From: Chrysomallon squamiferum | Lineage: Eukaryota > Mollusca > Gastropoda > Neomphalida > Peltospiridae | Direction: 5' to 3' | NCBI GenBank assembly: GCA_012295275.1 | Contig: CM022677.1 | Span: 22,722,990-22,786,989 of the forward strand | DNA: 64,000 nt | In this document: positions 1 through 12,117 of the stretch, piece by piece | Layout of the letters: every line of letters begins with the position of its first letter | Position numbering within the stretch: the first letter of the stretch is position 1 | The notes under the pieces: generated by a model | The model's input: the letters and a program-made list of their open reading frames with translations, nothing else | What the model was told of the DNA's origin: nothing | Database searches by the model: none | Translations under genes and position numbers: made by a program

Positions 1-53
1 ATGTATGTATGTATGTATGTATGTATGTATGTATGTATGTATCTATGTATGTT
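1..53. repeat. (ATGT)n microsatellite
   Basis: Tetranucleotide run at the window edge, with one ATCT interruption near position 41. The following stretch to about 592 is AT-rich and I see no gene in it. Confidence 0.95.
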
Positions 54-592
54 TGGAGGTAGACAGGTAAACACACCTGATGACGTATGTATCCACAGAA
101 ATACTCATGTATCTATTTCACGGTTTTTAACTTCACTTTAATAATATTTCAAATTAATAACTCATTTAAGATATAAAATGCCACATTTATATAAATCTAC
201 GTGTGAATATTCTCAATATAAAACTTTCACCTTTATCATGCTGCATATCAGAAAAGTTCAGATGACATTAAACAAAAAACAGAAGTTATTTTCTTAAAGT
301 TGTGATATCATTTTATTTTTTACCATAAGAGAATATGATATTCATTGATGTATTACCTGAAAATATAAAACATCCAATGAAGCTGAAACAGATAGCAAGA
401 AAATTATAATTATGCAATGGAAAGAGAAACATTAATAGATAAAAATGTGTTATTCTTGCTGTACTCTGAATGAAACTTGTCATAAACAGAGTTGAAATTA
501 TTTTTTCAGCCACTGTGTAAGTGTCCTGCATTAAACTAAACAAAATATTAACTGACATCTTGTAAACGCATTAATTAACTCTGTGGAATAAA

Positions 593-598
593 TTTATT
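593..598 (-). terminator. poly(A) signal of the glycine-rich gene
   Basis: AATAAA on the minus strand (TTTATT on plus), about 12 bases after the stop codon of the glycine-rich ORF, so the 3'UTR would be very short. An AAGGTGAGA donor-like string lies between the stop and this signal, so a spliced 3'UTR is also possible. Confidence 0.55.
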
Positions 599-609
599 TT
601 CTCACCTTT

Positions 610-1038
610 TCAGTATGCGTTGTATCCGCCTCCGTATTGGTTTCCGTATCCTCCATATCCGCCTCCGTATCCTCCTCCGTATCCTCCCCCGATATTTCCG
701 TATCCTCCCCCATATCCGCCTCCATATCCTCCTTTACCTCCTCCGAAACCTCCCCATCCTCCTCCAAATCCTCCTTTACCTCCTCCGAAACCTCCCCATC
801 CTCCTCCGTGTCCACCTCCGAAACCTCCCCATCCTCCTCCGTGACCCCCTTTACCTCCTCCAAATCCTCCCCAGCCTCCTCCGTGTCCTCCACCGAAACC
901 TCCCCATCCACCTTTTCCGTAACTGCCTAAACCTCCATTACCTTTTCCGTAATATCCACCATTGAATCCATAATAGGATTGTCCGGCACAGGCAAGAGAC
1001 AAGCAGACGGCAAGAACGACGAAAACAGCTTTCATCAT
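610..1038 (-). CDS. Secreted glycine-rich repeat protein (structural-matrix type)
   Basis: The 142-residue ORF starts with a clear signal peptide (MMKAVFVVLAVCLSLACAGQ, likely cleaved after Ala-18). The mature part is dominated by glycine with Tyr, Trp, Phe, Lys and His. Residues about 20-45 are GYYGKGNGG-like, about 45-100 are repeats of the type GGWGGFGGGKGG or GGWGGFGGGHGG, and the C-terminus is GGGYGGGYGGGY-like, ending in NAY. There are no cysteines after the signal peptide. This composition is typical of extracellular structural proteins (shematrin-like shell proteins, tube, silk or jaw proteins) and of some glycine-rich antimicrobial peptides; the exact family cannot be decided from composition. 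The start is the first of two consecutive ATGs, nine bases after a strong splice acceptor. The antisense frames are also open (PPYPPP-like) but have no start context or signal peptide and are shadows. Confidence 0.85.
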   Translation of the reverse strand: MMKAVFVVLAVCLSLACAGQSYYGFNGGYYGKGNGGLGSYGKGGWGGFGGGHGGGWGGFGGGKGGHGGGWGGFGGGHGGGWGGFGGGKGGFGGGWGGFGGGKGGYGGGYGGGYGNIGGGYGGGYGGGYGGYGNQYGGGYNAY

Positions 1039-1047
1039 TTTAAAGGT

Positions 1048-1403
1048 CTACAAAAAAGAGAGAAGAACTACAATTTTAATATATATACATATATTATTTT
1101 ATCATAAACTTCCAGTAAGTCATATTATGTACTGAGAACATAAAATTTAATTTCATTTTTGTAACTTGAGCTGCATCAAGTAGTAAACGAAATTCTTTCT
1201 GATGAAAATACGATAGAGATAGAAAATGGTAAACTATTAGATTTTCAATACCTTATAATAATTTACATCTGAAACTTTATTAATTTGCCTTACAGTCTAG
1301 TAACCAATAAAACATGAATAACAATTGTTTAAGCTTAATGATATTTCATTACATTAGTAATTAAAGAAGTAAACAAAATCAAACTATTGACCAGTTTACT
1401 TAC
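1048..1403 (-). other. 5'UTR intron of the glycine-rich gene
   Basis: On the minus strand a consensus donor (ACA|GTAAGT) sits at 1403. The acceptor (TTCTTCTCTCTTTTTTGTAG) ends at 1048, nine bases before the ATG. A short noncoding first exon would run from about 1425 to 1404. The structure is inferred from motifs only, but both sites are very good matches. Confidence 0.75.
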
Positions 1404-1448
1404 TGTGTTGGTTTCCAGATTAATTCTGATGTGTTCTCTTCCCTGCTC

Positions 1449-1492
1449 TATTTATACAACACAGTTTATTACTTAGATTGGTCGTGACGTCA
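1449..1492 (-). promoter_or_regulatory. Core promoter: TATA box, CCAAT box and palindromic CRE
   Basis: Reading on the minus strand: TGACGTCA (1485-1492, a perfect CREB/ATF site), CCAAT (1477-1481) and TATAAATA (1449-1456). A start site 25-30 bases past the TATA box falls near 1420-1425, just upstream of the 5'UTR donor. The order and spacing are those of a strong inducible or tissue-specific promoter. Function is inferred from motifs. Confidence 0.7.
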
Positions 1493-1967
1493 CATTATGT
1501 AACATTTGATTCATGTGAACCTTTGATTGATTGGAAATCCATCAATTTGCTTTGATCTCAAATTGAGTAAAGATTGATGATAATTATCATTTCTCCCATC
1601 AGCTATAGTTTTCTCCCCGTTTACGAATAAATTAAAAAATGATTTCATCAGCTTTAAAAAAGAAACACACTAGAATGTTGTTCAAGCAAATAAATTATTT
1701 TATCTGTTTCTTTTTCTTTTTTTTAATACTTTTTCTGAACGAATTTATTATTATTATTTACAATCTGTTATTTCTGTCACCATCTTGAAAGTGAATCGTG
1801 TATTTCAATCGTCAACAACAAGTTAAGCTGAAGGTTGTGTGTTTTTTATTGAAATAATCACAGTTCTCGACATGACACAGATAAATGTGGAAGCGGTTTT
1901 CGCGCATGAGAAGCAAAGTGTAAATTGGAAGAAGTATTTGGAGGAGTCCATGAAGGTTGGTTTGATG

Positions 1968-3866
1968 GATACGGACATTGATGTGGAGGCGGACACGGAC
2001 ATTGATGTGGAGGCGGATACGGAGATTGGTGTGATTGATACGAACATTGATGTGGAGGCGAATACGAACATTGATGTGGAGGCAGATACGAACATTGATA
2101 TGGATTGATACGAACATTGATGTGGAGGCGAATACGAACATTGATGTGGAGGCGGATACGAACATTGATGTGGATTGATACGAACATTGATGTGGAGGCG
2201 GATACGAACATTGATGTGGATTGGTACGAACATTGATGTGGAGGCGAATACGAACATTGATGTGGAGGCGGATACGAACATTGATGTGGATTGGTACGAA
2301 CATTGATGTGGAGGCGAATACGAACATTGATGTGGAGGCGGATACGAACATTGATGTGGATTGATACGAACATTGATGTGGAGGCGGATACGAACATTGA
2401 TGTGGAGGCGGATACGAACATTGATGTGGATTGATACGAACATTGATGTGGAGGCGCATACGAACATTGATGTGGAGGCGGATACGAACACTGATGTGGA
2501 TTGATACGGACATTGATGTGGAGGCGAATACGAACATTGATGTGGAGGCGGATACGGACACTGATGTGGAGGCGGATACGAACATTGATGTGGAGGCGGA
2601 TACGGACACTGATGTGGAGGCGGATACGAACATTGATGTGGAGGCGGATACGGACATTGATGTGGAGGCGGATACGAACATTGATGTGGAGGCGGATACG
2701 AACATTGATGTGGAGGCGGAGGCGGACAGTGATGTGGAGGCGGATACGGACATTGATGTGGAGGCGGATACGGACATTGATGTGGATTGATACGAACATT
2801 GATGTGGAGGCGGATACGAACATTGATGTGGATTGATACGGACATTGATGTGGAGGCGGATACGAACATTGATGTGGAGGCGGATACGAACATTGATGTG
2901 GAGGCGGATACGGACACTGATGTGGAGGCGGATACGAACATTGATGTGGAGGCGGATACGAACATTGATGTGGAGGCGGATGCGGACACTGATGTGGAGG
3001 TGGATACGGACACTGATGTGGAGGCGGATACGGACATTGATGTGGATTGATACGAACATTGATGTGGAGGCGGATACGAACATTGATGTGGATTGGTACG
3101 AACATTGATGTGGAGGCGAATACGAACATTGATGTGGAGGCGAATACGAACATTGATGTGGATTGATACGAACATTGATGTGGAGGCGGATACGAACATT
3201 GATGTGGATTGGTACGAACATTGATGTGGAGGCGGATACGAACATTGATGTGGAGGCGGATACGAACATTGATGTGGATTGATGTGGAGGCGGATACGAT
3301 GGATTGATACGAACATTGATGTGGAGGCGGATACGAACATTGATGTGGAGGCGGATACGAACACTGATGTGGATTGATACGGACATTGATGTGGAGGCGA
3401 ATACGAACATTGATGTGGAGGCGGATACGGACACTGATGTGGAGGCGGATACGAACATTGATGTGGAGGCGGATACGGACACTGATGTGGAGGTGGATAC
3501 GGACACTGATGTGGAGGCGGATACGGAAATTGATGTGGAGGCGGATACGGAAATTGATGTGGAGGCGGATGCGGAGATTGATGTGGAGGCGGATGCGGAG
3601 ATTGATGTGGAGGCGGATGCGGAAATTGATGTGGAGGCGGATGCGGAGACTGATGTGGAGGCGGATGCGGAGATTGATGTGGAGGCGGATGCGGAAATTG
3701 ATGTGGAGGCGGATGCGGAGATTGATGTGGAGGCGGATGCGGAGATTGATGTGGAGGCGGATGCGGAGATTGATGTGGAGGCGGATGCGGAGATTGATGT
3801 GGAGGCGGATGCGGAGATTGATGTGGAGGCGGATGCGGAGATTGATGTGGAGGCGGATACGGACAC
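1968..3866. repeat. 24-bp minisatellite, about 80 units
   Basis: The unit is GATGTGGAGGCGGATACGAACATT (written here as GATGTGGAGGCG plus GATACGAACATT), with common variants GGACATT, GGACACT and GCGGAGATT. A shorter 22-bp form has GGATTGATAC in place of GGAGGCGGATAC. The distal end (3530-3860) is the most homogeneous. Units lack stops in all three minus frames, giving overlapping open frames of 680-697 codons. On plus, one frame reads DVEADTNI-like peptides, interrupted wherever 22-bp units occur. Three simultaneous open frames and frame-changing units argue against coding. The GGAGGCGGATA(C/T)GG core is shared with the coding strand of the glycine-rich gene at 610-1038. Confidence 0.9.
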
Positions 3867-3905
3867 GATACGCAGAAAGAAGTGAGTATGCAGGACACAA
3901 CTCAA

Positions 3906-4946
3906 ACTGAAAAAGTTAAAAATTTAGGTACGACTTACTTTTTATTAGATTCTTTTTCTTTTCTTGTTTTTCTTTTAGTATCAGCAACCAGAAATGTTTA
4001 CAAATTGTAAATATGTTTTACTTGATCAGTAAGCTTCAGGTTAAACACATTTAATTATTGATTGATTAAAGATATACGTCTGTATTTAGCAATGCAACGT
4101 TTATTTAAATTAGGATTATTACTGTCCGTACATTCATCTAATCTGTTAATATCTTTTATATGTTTTCATTTCTTATATAACATTCAGTACTTTATAAGTA
4201 TCACAAATGACTACCTAAGTGTTGTGAATTAAGCTATTCATTGTCGATCTCTTTTTTTTTCTTTGTCTCATTTATTTATCTATTAATTATTTGTTAGTTA
4301 AACTTGGAAAAAAAAAAAAAATCCAGAATTAGTATATAAAATAGATAAATTACAAAACTTCTTAAAATAGAAATTATTGTTTTATGAATTGTTCTTGGTT
4401 TGCTGTTAATTCTGAGATAATTGTTTTCAGTAAATAATTGTTCTGTGTATAACAGATTATTGAAAGATAAGGAAATGTGCTAGTTCAAACATACAGAAAA
4501 GAAGTAAAGAATTAGTTGTATTTCAGGGCACAAACCCGTTTTCTTTTTCTTGTTGCTGCATTTTGTTCAGTTTTGTTTTCATTTTGCAGCCGAAAAAAAA
4601 CAGAAAAGCGGAAAATCCAGAAATCCGGTATCCTTAGGGTTCAAGAAATCCGGTGTCCTTAAGCTCCAAGGAGTCCGGATTATTGGTTCGGTACCTGTAG
4701 AAGCATACATTTCTATTTTAAATATTTTAGCATGTTTACTTATTTATAAACTGTTGATACAGATTATTTTTCTTGGGGAATTCCGAGGATGTTATTGGTA
4801 TTCGACACATTTTTTTCTACACAGATGTTCTTTGTTCCCCTCTCTGAATTGTTGCACGTCAGTAAATAAACTAAATGTATTCTCTTCATTATTGTATGGT
4901 GAAATTAGTTTTAAGCTATTTTTAAACTAAATCAAAGAAACAAAGC
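3906..4946. other. AT-rich intergenic DNA, no gene seen
   Basis: No splice-framed conserved protein or RNA gene is recognisable. The ORF at 4550-4930 (126 residues) has no signal, domain or coding character that I recognise. A short local GAAATCCGGT-like repeat lies at about 4610-4680. Confidence 0.6.

Positions 4947-5001
<55 letters not shown>
4947..5001. repeat. (AAT)n microsatellite
   Basis: Uninterrupted trinucleotide run of about 18 units. Confidence 0.95.
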
Positions 5002-5317
5002 TTCAGGGCTAATATTGAGCTGTGAAGGAACTGAGGTAAGGAAGAAAACTTATATATATACTCACACACATCCATCCATCCATCTATACTTAAATACACA
5101 ACTGGAATTCCACACACATACAAACACTCGTACACACATACGTACAGACCTATATCTTTACATAAATACATACTTACGTATATAGTTTCAAAATGTTTTA
5201 TGTACGAAAATAAATGTTTCAAAAATAAAATAGCAAAATAATAAATATTTAGCCAAGTACAACAAAATTAACTTTAAAAATCAGAGGGACTGTAATATAC
5301 ATTACACTAGTCGATTA

Positions 5318-6902
5318 AGTCAGCAACATTAAGAACAACTACATACATACATACATACATACATACATACATACATACTTATATACAAATACAAACAGAT
5401 ATATGCCAATATACACATACAAACCTTTTATTAAACTATAACAGCAACATTAAGAACAACTACATACATACATACATACATACATACATACATACATACT
5501 TACATACAAATACAAACACAGATATATGCCAATATACAGTATACCCTCACCTGTTCGCGGTTCCCCATTCGCGGCCCCGCATATTCGCGGGTTAGGCTCT
5601 TAACCCTATCGCATCGTATGCTGGTATACAAGGCGAGCGTCATAACGTCATAAAAACAAATGCTCGGTAAACCGCACAAACAATATCAAATTTTTTCAAT
5701 TATTATTGCAATGCAGTACGTATTTTTTTATAAATGCATACACTGTATGTACAGTGCATATTTTTTGTGACCGTGTATTAATAATGTTTTTAATTGCATA
5801 TTATTACTGAATTGTATTATTATTACCTGAACTGTGCGTACTGTATTTATCTGTCTGTTTGCCTTTAAATTTGTTCCACTTTCTGTCAATTCTAATACAT
5901 ATGTTATACGCATATAAAATGACTTTACGGTACAGTAATACAGTATGGGTAACTATGCTATGCGGTGTTACTGTCCTCCTGTACTTACGTTTCTTTATGA
6001 TTAAAATATTGTTTCAGTAAAAAATTAAAATGTGTTTACATTATCATTACTACATTAGTGAAATACATAACTGCATGCAATATTACTACATTATTACTGT
6101 ATTAATGAGTAAGAGTGTCTTTAGAAAGTGTTTGGGAAGCATTTAGTACCGTATATAATCTCATAATAGACGTACACACACAAACCTTTTATTAAACTAT
6201 AACAGCAACATTAAGAACAACTACATACATACATACATACATACTTACATACTAATACAAACACAGATATATGCCAATATACACATACAAACCTTTTATT
6301 AAACTATAACAGCAACATTAAGAACAACTACATACATACACACATACATACATACAAACACAGATATATGCCAATATACACACACAAACCTTTTATTAAA
6401 CTATAACAGCAACATTAAGAACAACTACATACATACATACATACATACATACATACATACAAATACAGATATATGCCAGTATACACATACAAACCTTTTA
6501 TTAAACTATAATAACAGCAACATTAAGAACAACTCCATACATACATACATACATACATACATACATACATACATACATACATACTTACATACAAATACAA
6601 ACACAGATATATGCCAATATACACACACAAACCTTTTATTAAACTATAACAGCAACATTAAGAACAACTACATACATACATACATACATACATACATACT
6701 TACATACAAATACAAACACAGATATATGCCAGTATACACATACAAACCTTTTATTAAACTATAACAGCAACATTAAGAACTACATACATACATACATACA
6801 TACATACATACATACTTACATACAAATACAAACACAGATATATGCCAGTATACACACACAAACCTTTTATTAAACTATAACAGCAATATTAAGAACAACT
6901 AC

Positions 6903-6933
<31 letters not shown>

Positions 6934-7146
6934 CATACTTACATACAAATACAAACACAGATATATGCCAGTATACACATACAAACCTTTTATTAAACTA
7001 TAACAGCAACATTAAGAACAACTACATACATACATACATACATACATACATACATACTTACATACAAATACAAACACAGATATATGCCAGTATACACACA
7101 CAAACCTTTTATTAAACTATAACAGCAATATTAAGAACAACTACTT
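5318..7146. repeat. Satellite array with embedded (CATA)n, about 11 units
   Basis: Units of about 100-130 bp contain CAGCAACATTAAGAACAACT, a variable (CATA)n tract, CAGATATATGCCA and AACCTTTTATTAAACTATAA in that order. Length varies mainly through the CATA run. The array is split by a 636-bp insertion (5537-6172, annotated separately) and resumes in register. Confidence 0.9.
5537..6172 (+). mobile_element. TA-flanked insertion with a pogo/Tigger-like left end
   Basis: The sequence begins CAGTATACCCTCACC followed by two copies of TTCGCGG, typical of pogo/Tigger-type termini of the Tc1/mariner superfamily. TA precedes it (5535-5536) and follows it (6173-6174). Removing 5537-6172 plus one TA restores the uninterrupted satellite string GCCAATATACACACACAAACC found in neighbouring units, so the boundaries are exact. 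No matching right inverted repeat is visible, so the right end is diverged or truncated. The internal 61-codon ORF is not a transposase. Confidence 0.7.
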
Positions 7147-7170
7147 ACAGACGTGTTTCAGTTGTTTTTC

Positions 7171-7662
7171 CAATTTTAAAATGTTCGTTAGTCTATTAAT
7201 TATCTCATACAATTTTAAATGTTCAAGTTAGTCTATTAATTATCTTATACAATTTTAAAATGTTCAAGTTAGTCTATTAATTATCTTATACAATTTTAAA
7301 ATGTTCAAGTTAGTCTATTAATTATCTTATACAATTTTAAAATGTTCAAGTTAGTCTATTAATTCTTATACAATTTTAAATGTTCAAGTTAGTCTATTAA
7401 TTATCTTATACAATTTTAAAATGTTCAAGTTAGTCTATTAATTATCTTATACAATTTTAAATGTTCAAGTTAGTCTATTAATTATCTTATACAATTTTAA
7501 ATGTTCAAGTTAGTCTATTAATTATCTTATACAATTTTAAATGTTCAAGTTAGTCTATTAATTCTTATACGATTTTAAAATGTTTAAGTTAGTCTATTAA
7601 TTATCTTATACAATTTTAAAATGTTTAAGTTAGTCTATTATCTTATACAATTTTAAAATGTG
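7171..7662. repeat. 41-bp AT-rich minisatellite, about 12 units
   Basis: The unit contains CAATTTTAAAATGTTCAAG and TTAGTCTATTAATTATCTTA. Single-base (AAAT/AAAAT) and 4-base (ATTATCTT/ATTCTT) length variants occur. Confidence 0.93.
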
Positions 7663-7839
7663 ACTCATTTATTTTAATATATTTCTGTGTTTCATATTAA
7701 TTTACACTGTAAAACACTCTTAAACTTACTTGAAGGATGAAAAAACTGCTATTTAAATATGGCATAATAATAATAAATACATACATACATATACATGCAC
7801 ACACAAGAAATATGCATGTTCAAAGTTTTTATTAAACTA

Positions 7840-8400
7840 TAATAGCAGCAACAACAACAGCAATAGCAATAACAGTAACTGGTAGTTGAAGTTGATGTAA
7901 TAGTTGTAGTGGTTGCAGTAGTATCGATGAAGTCACAGTGATAATGGTACTAGTAGTCAAAATTGTAGCTGTAGTAGTAGTAGCAATGACTGTAGTCACA
8001 AAAAATAGCAGGTAGTAGTAGTCATCGTGGTAGCTGTTGTAGTAGTAGCAGTGACAGTAGTAGTTGCAGGAATACCTGTTAATGTGACTAGTTGTAGTAG
8101 TAGTCACAAGAATAGCAATAATAGCAGTCACAGATGTATTAGTAATAGTAGCAATAGTAGTAGAAGCAGCAGTAGTAGTAGTAGTAGTTGTAGTAGTTGT
8201 AGTAGTAGTCACAGCAATAGCAGTAATAGTTGCAGTTGTAGGTGCAGTAGTAGTAGCAACAATGACAGTAGTTGTCACAGGAATAGCAGTTGTAGCTGCA
8301 GCAGTAGAAGCAGTCACAGTTGTAGTAGTAATAGTAGCAATGGCAGCAGTAGTAGTAGTAATAGTAGTCACAGTAATAGCTGTAGTAGCAGTCCTTTGTG
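7840..8400. repeat. Degenerate (AGT)n trinucleotide tract
   Basis: About 560 bases of imperfect AGT/AGC/AAT triplets. Every frame is a low-complexity Ser/Asn, Val/Ala or Thr/Ile string, so the ORFs here are composition artefacts. Confidence 0.9.
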
Positions 8401-8430
8401 GGCAGTGATAACCATTTGAAAAAAAACATA

Positions 8431-9016
8431 CCGTATATACTTGTGTACAAGGCGACCTTATGTATAAGTCGATGTGTATTTTAAGACCAAAAATTGCGTC
8501 ATTTTAGGTATTACTTGTGTATAAGTCGACTGTAGGTTCCAGGCACCATCACTATTTTTAGATCAGTGTGACAGTGCCATGAAGGCCAACACTGTACACC
8601 TACTGTAACATAACTTGCACGAGCTGTAACTTGCACGAACATACCATAATAACGTAAATGCATGTATTACACGAGCTATAGCCTAAATGTATCATAAATA
8701 GTATCTCTTTAATGTAATAAGTCTAACATGGAGACCTAACTTACCATTATATTTAGCCGTTCTATGATTTACAAAATTTGTCTGTAGTGGATATTAATGA
8801 CGACTGCAATATTATTTCACCAAATTCTTTACAATTAAACAAGTGAGAAAAGCTGAAAGACCATGATTATTTTAGATGCATCCCGTAGCAAAAAATAGTC
8901 AAAATGGCAACTCTTCAGCAACAGCTACAAAAGCATTCCCTATGTATAAGTCGACCCCCAAAATATTACCTTAATATTGTCTCCCAAAAATTCGACTTAT
9001 ACACAAGTATATACGG
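8431..9016. mobile_element. 586-bp MITE with 25-bp TIRs and TA target duplication
   Basis: The left end CCGTATATACTTGTGTAC and the right end (inverted) CCGTATATACTTGTGTAT match over about 25 bases with two mismatches. TA lies directly outside both ends (8429-8430, 9017-9018). GTATAAGTCGA recurs inside both ends in direct and inverted orientation. There is no transposase ORF. Size, TIR and TA duplication fit a nonautonomous Tc1/mariner-superfamily element. Confidence 0.85.
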
Positions 9017-10431
9017 TAATAATAATAATAATAACAGCAACAACAACAACATTAATCAGAAATTTGTAAAAAAAAAATTGAATTTAAAAAAAAAATGTTT
9101 ATATAAAAAGTTAAAATAAAGTCAGTGAACTAAGTTAGATAAGTAAAACAAAAAATGGTTTTCTTCACAATCTCCTGAGTTGTAACTCTGCCCTATTTAC
9201 CAAAATACACTGTATGTAGATATTTGCATTTGTGACTGTTATGATACAATTATGATGATGATAATGATTATGATGATAATAATGATAATAATAATAATGA
9301 TGCAGATATGCAGCAGAAATATCAACTTAATTTTCAAAACAATTTTTATCAACATTATCATCAAATTACTATATTATTACTATTATTATTGTTATTGTTC
9401 TTATTTATTTTATTTTATTTTATTATGTGGGATTGCTGCTGTACTATTCATCTGTGTTGAGTATACACAAAGGTGTAAATAACATCCTCTGATAGAAAAT
9501 AAAGAAAAATATTTAAAAAAAAGATTTCATTTCACTAAAATAAACAGTATTGTGAGATCCTGAAATATTTTAATCTGAATTTTTAAAAATCTCACATAAT
9601 TAACATATTACGAAATTTAAAAGAGAAAGGAAAGATGTTACAATTTTATTTTTATAATTTTTATCTTTAAATTACATTCACATCCACTCCTAAGATTTGA
9701 ACTTACAGCCATAGACAAACAAATTCAAACATAAAAGTAGTCACAGACTACTTAAACAAAGAACCATAACTCAGGAGAATCATCACTCAAAGGGACATTA
9801 CTCTAACATACATTAAGCAACATTAACATGAAGTACATATATTTTAATAATACACACATCCATTAAATATGTTGAAACAAATAAGAATTACTTCTCAGTA
9901 CAAAAGTGAAAAATGACTAGATTTATTTTTTAAATTATTTATAGAGTGGAGGTCTGACTTTGTATTAAAATACAGACTAGGAAATAATTTGTAATTTAAA
10001 GTTATTACTAAAATAATATTTTAAAATACTCAGTATGAACTGTTATTTACACATCAAAGCTGTATCTCTATCAGACAGTCACAGTTACACTGACAATGTA
10101 CTGTGCTGTTAAAAAAGCACTGACTCAAATAACCATGTGATGACATAAATTAGGTGAAATTTTCTATTTACATGAACAAATAAATAACTTCACATTTTCT
10201 ATTTATCCTACCAGTCTGCTAAGATACATGAATACAAAAATAAAAATTAAAATTAAAATTAAAGTAATAAGGAAACAACCATGTCTGATATTTCAAAATT
10301 ATATATTCAAGAATCTCTCTCTCTTAAGAAATGAAAAAAAATTAGAACCATTTTGAATACTTTTGATATGTTAATGATACTTTTAGATTGTTTTTATTAT
10401 TTAAATTGTTTTCACTTTTCAGAACAATTTT

Positions 10432-10433
<2 letters not shown>
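9017..10433. other. AT-rich intergenic DNA with short trinucleotide runs, no gene seen
   Basis: (AAT)n at 9017-9050, ATG/AAT runs at 9250-9303 and ATT runs at 9370-9425. Nothing with coding character was recognised between them. Confidence 0.6.
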
Positions 10434-10487
<54 letters not shown>

Positions 10488-10490
10488 TAA
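10434..10490. repeat. (AAT)n microsatellite
   Basis: About 19 AAT units. Confidence 0.95.
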
Positions 10491-10758
10491 TAAATAATAA
10501 ATGAATAAATACAACAAATAAGTGTAAAGCAATCACTCAGTCTGTATAGAAGTTTGACCCTGAGAATATACATGTAAGAGTTTTCAGATTTATCATTTTA
10601 ATCCAAACGATTATATTTACATCTACCAACACAATTTACATCCAAAGTGTCACCTCAAACAACAGAAACAGTTACAACAAATAAAAACAATAATTAACTT
10701 TTCTGAATTTGAATACACAACTTTTCTGTCCTTTATGTCTTACTATTCATTTTACCCA

Positions 10759-11000
10759 CAAGATAGCTGTACCCCTCCCTCAGTTCATCAGCACCCCCAT
10801 CCCCAGTTACCCTGAATCCCTGTCAGTTTATCCATAACAGTTCACAAGATAGCTGTACCCCTCCCTCAGTTCATCAGCACCCCCATCCCCAGTTACCCTG
10901 AATCCCTGTCAGTTTATCCATAACAGTTCACAAGATAGCTGTACCCCCATCCCCAGTTACCCTGAATCCCTGTCAGTTTATCCATAACAGTTCACAAGAT
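10759..11000. repeat. Tandem triplication of an 85-bp unit
   Basis: The unit starts ACAAGATAGCTGTACCCC and ends CAGTTTATCCATAACAGTTC. The third copy has lost an internal piece (CTCCCTCAGTTCATCAGCAC). Confidence 0.9.
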
Positions 11001-11005
11001 AAACA

Positions 11006-11198
11006 CCATGTCACATCAGTAAACTACGTCAGATCAGTAAACTACGTCACATCAGTAAACTACGTCACATCAGTAAACTACGTCAGATCAGTAAACTACG
11101 TCAGATCAGTAAACTACGTCACATCAGTAAACTACGTCACATCAGTAAACTACGTCAGATCAGTAAACTACGTCACATCAGTAAACACACATCAGTAA
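11006..11198. repeat. 18-bp minisatellite, about 10 units
   Basis: Unit ACGTCACATCAGTAAACT, with a CAC/CAG variant alternating along the array. Confidence 0.93.
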
Positions 11199-11689
11199 AC
11201 AGCCCAACTTGTATCTTGTCTAATCTTACACTAGTGAACTTGTTTATAACATCTATTACTTTTTTAAATAAAGTATTATTTAAAATAATAATAATAATAA
11301 TAATAGCATCACAAAGCAATGAAATTAAATATTTATTATCCACATTAAAGACTTTATTATTATTATTTATTTTATTTATTTACTTCTATTTTTCTTTTCC
11401 TTTTAGTTTCAGTGCCGTGTGTTTGCCTCTAATTCACAAACTTCAATTTTCCTGATTTCCAGAAATACAAACCAAAGCCAGATTTTTTTAAATGATCTTA
11501 AGCCATTTCCAAGTTGAAAGCTGACCTCTGTCTACTGTTAAGTTATTCCACTGTACAACCACAGCAACCCTCTCAAGAGTAATTTTTACAACTGCTTCCA
11601 TAACCATGTTAACCTAACAAACTTCATCCACCTAACCTACATTTTTATATTGTGAATTTGTCTTTACTACGTGACATTTGTTTACTTGT

Positions 11690-12117
11690 TTCTGTGTTGT
11701 TCTTTATGTTCATTATTTCTAGACTTTTGTGTTTTTGAGACCAGTACTTGTTTCTGTGTTGTTCTTTATATTCATTATTTCTAGACTTTTGTGTTTTTGA
11801 GACCAGTACTTCTAGACTTTTGTGTTTTTGAGACCAGTACTTGTTTCTGTGTTGTTCTTTATGTTCATTATTTCTAGACTTTTGTGTTTTTGAGACCAGT
11901 ACTTGTTTCTGTGTTGTTCTTTATATTCATTATTTCTAGACTTTTGTGTTTTTGAGACCAGTTTCTAGACTTTTGTGTTTTTGAGACCAGTACTTGTTTC
12001 TGTGTTGTTCTTTATGTTCATTATTTCTAGACTTTTGTGTTTTTGAGACCAGTACTTGTTTCTATGTTGTTCTTTATATTCATTATTTCTAGACTTTTAT
12101 GTTTTTGAGACCAGTAC
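11690..12117. repeat. 62-bp tandem repeat, about 6-7 units
   Basis: The unit joins ACTTGTTTCTGTGTTGTTCT to TATTTCTAGACTTTTGTG and TTTTTGAGACCAGT. Two partial units (about 11812 and 11963) carry only the second half. Confidence 0.9.

Noticed and set aside
1968-3866. Reading TGA as Trp or selenocysteine to make a GYGHxCGG repeat protein
   Set aside because: The other genes here use the standard code, there is no SECIS-like element visible, and 22-bp units break the frame many times.
1812-3905. Three overlapping minus-strand ORFs of 680-697 codons
   Set aside because: All three frames are open because the 24-bp and 22-bp units contain no reverse stops; frame-switching units give mixed peptides with no signal peptide or splice context.
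8027-8419. Serine-rich 130-codon ORF
   Set aside because: Imperfect (AGT)n triplet repeat with no gene signals.
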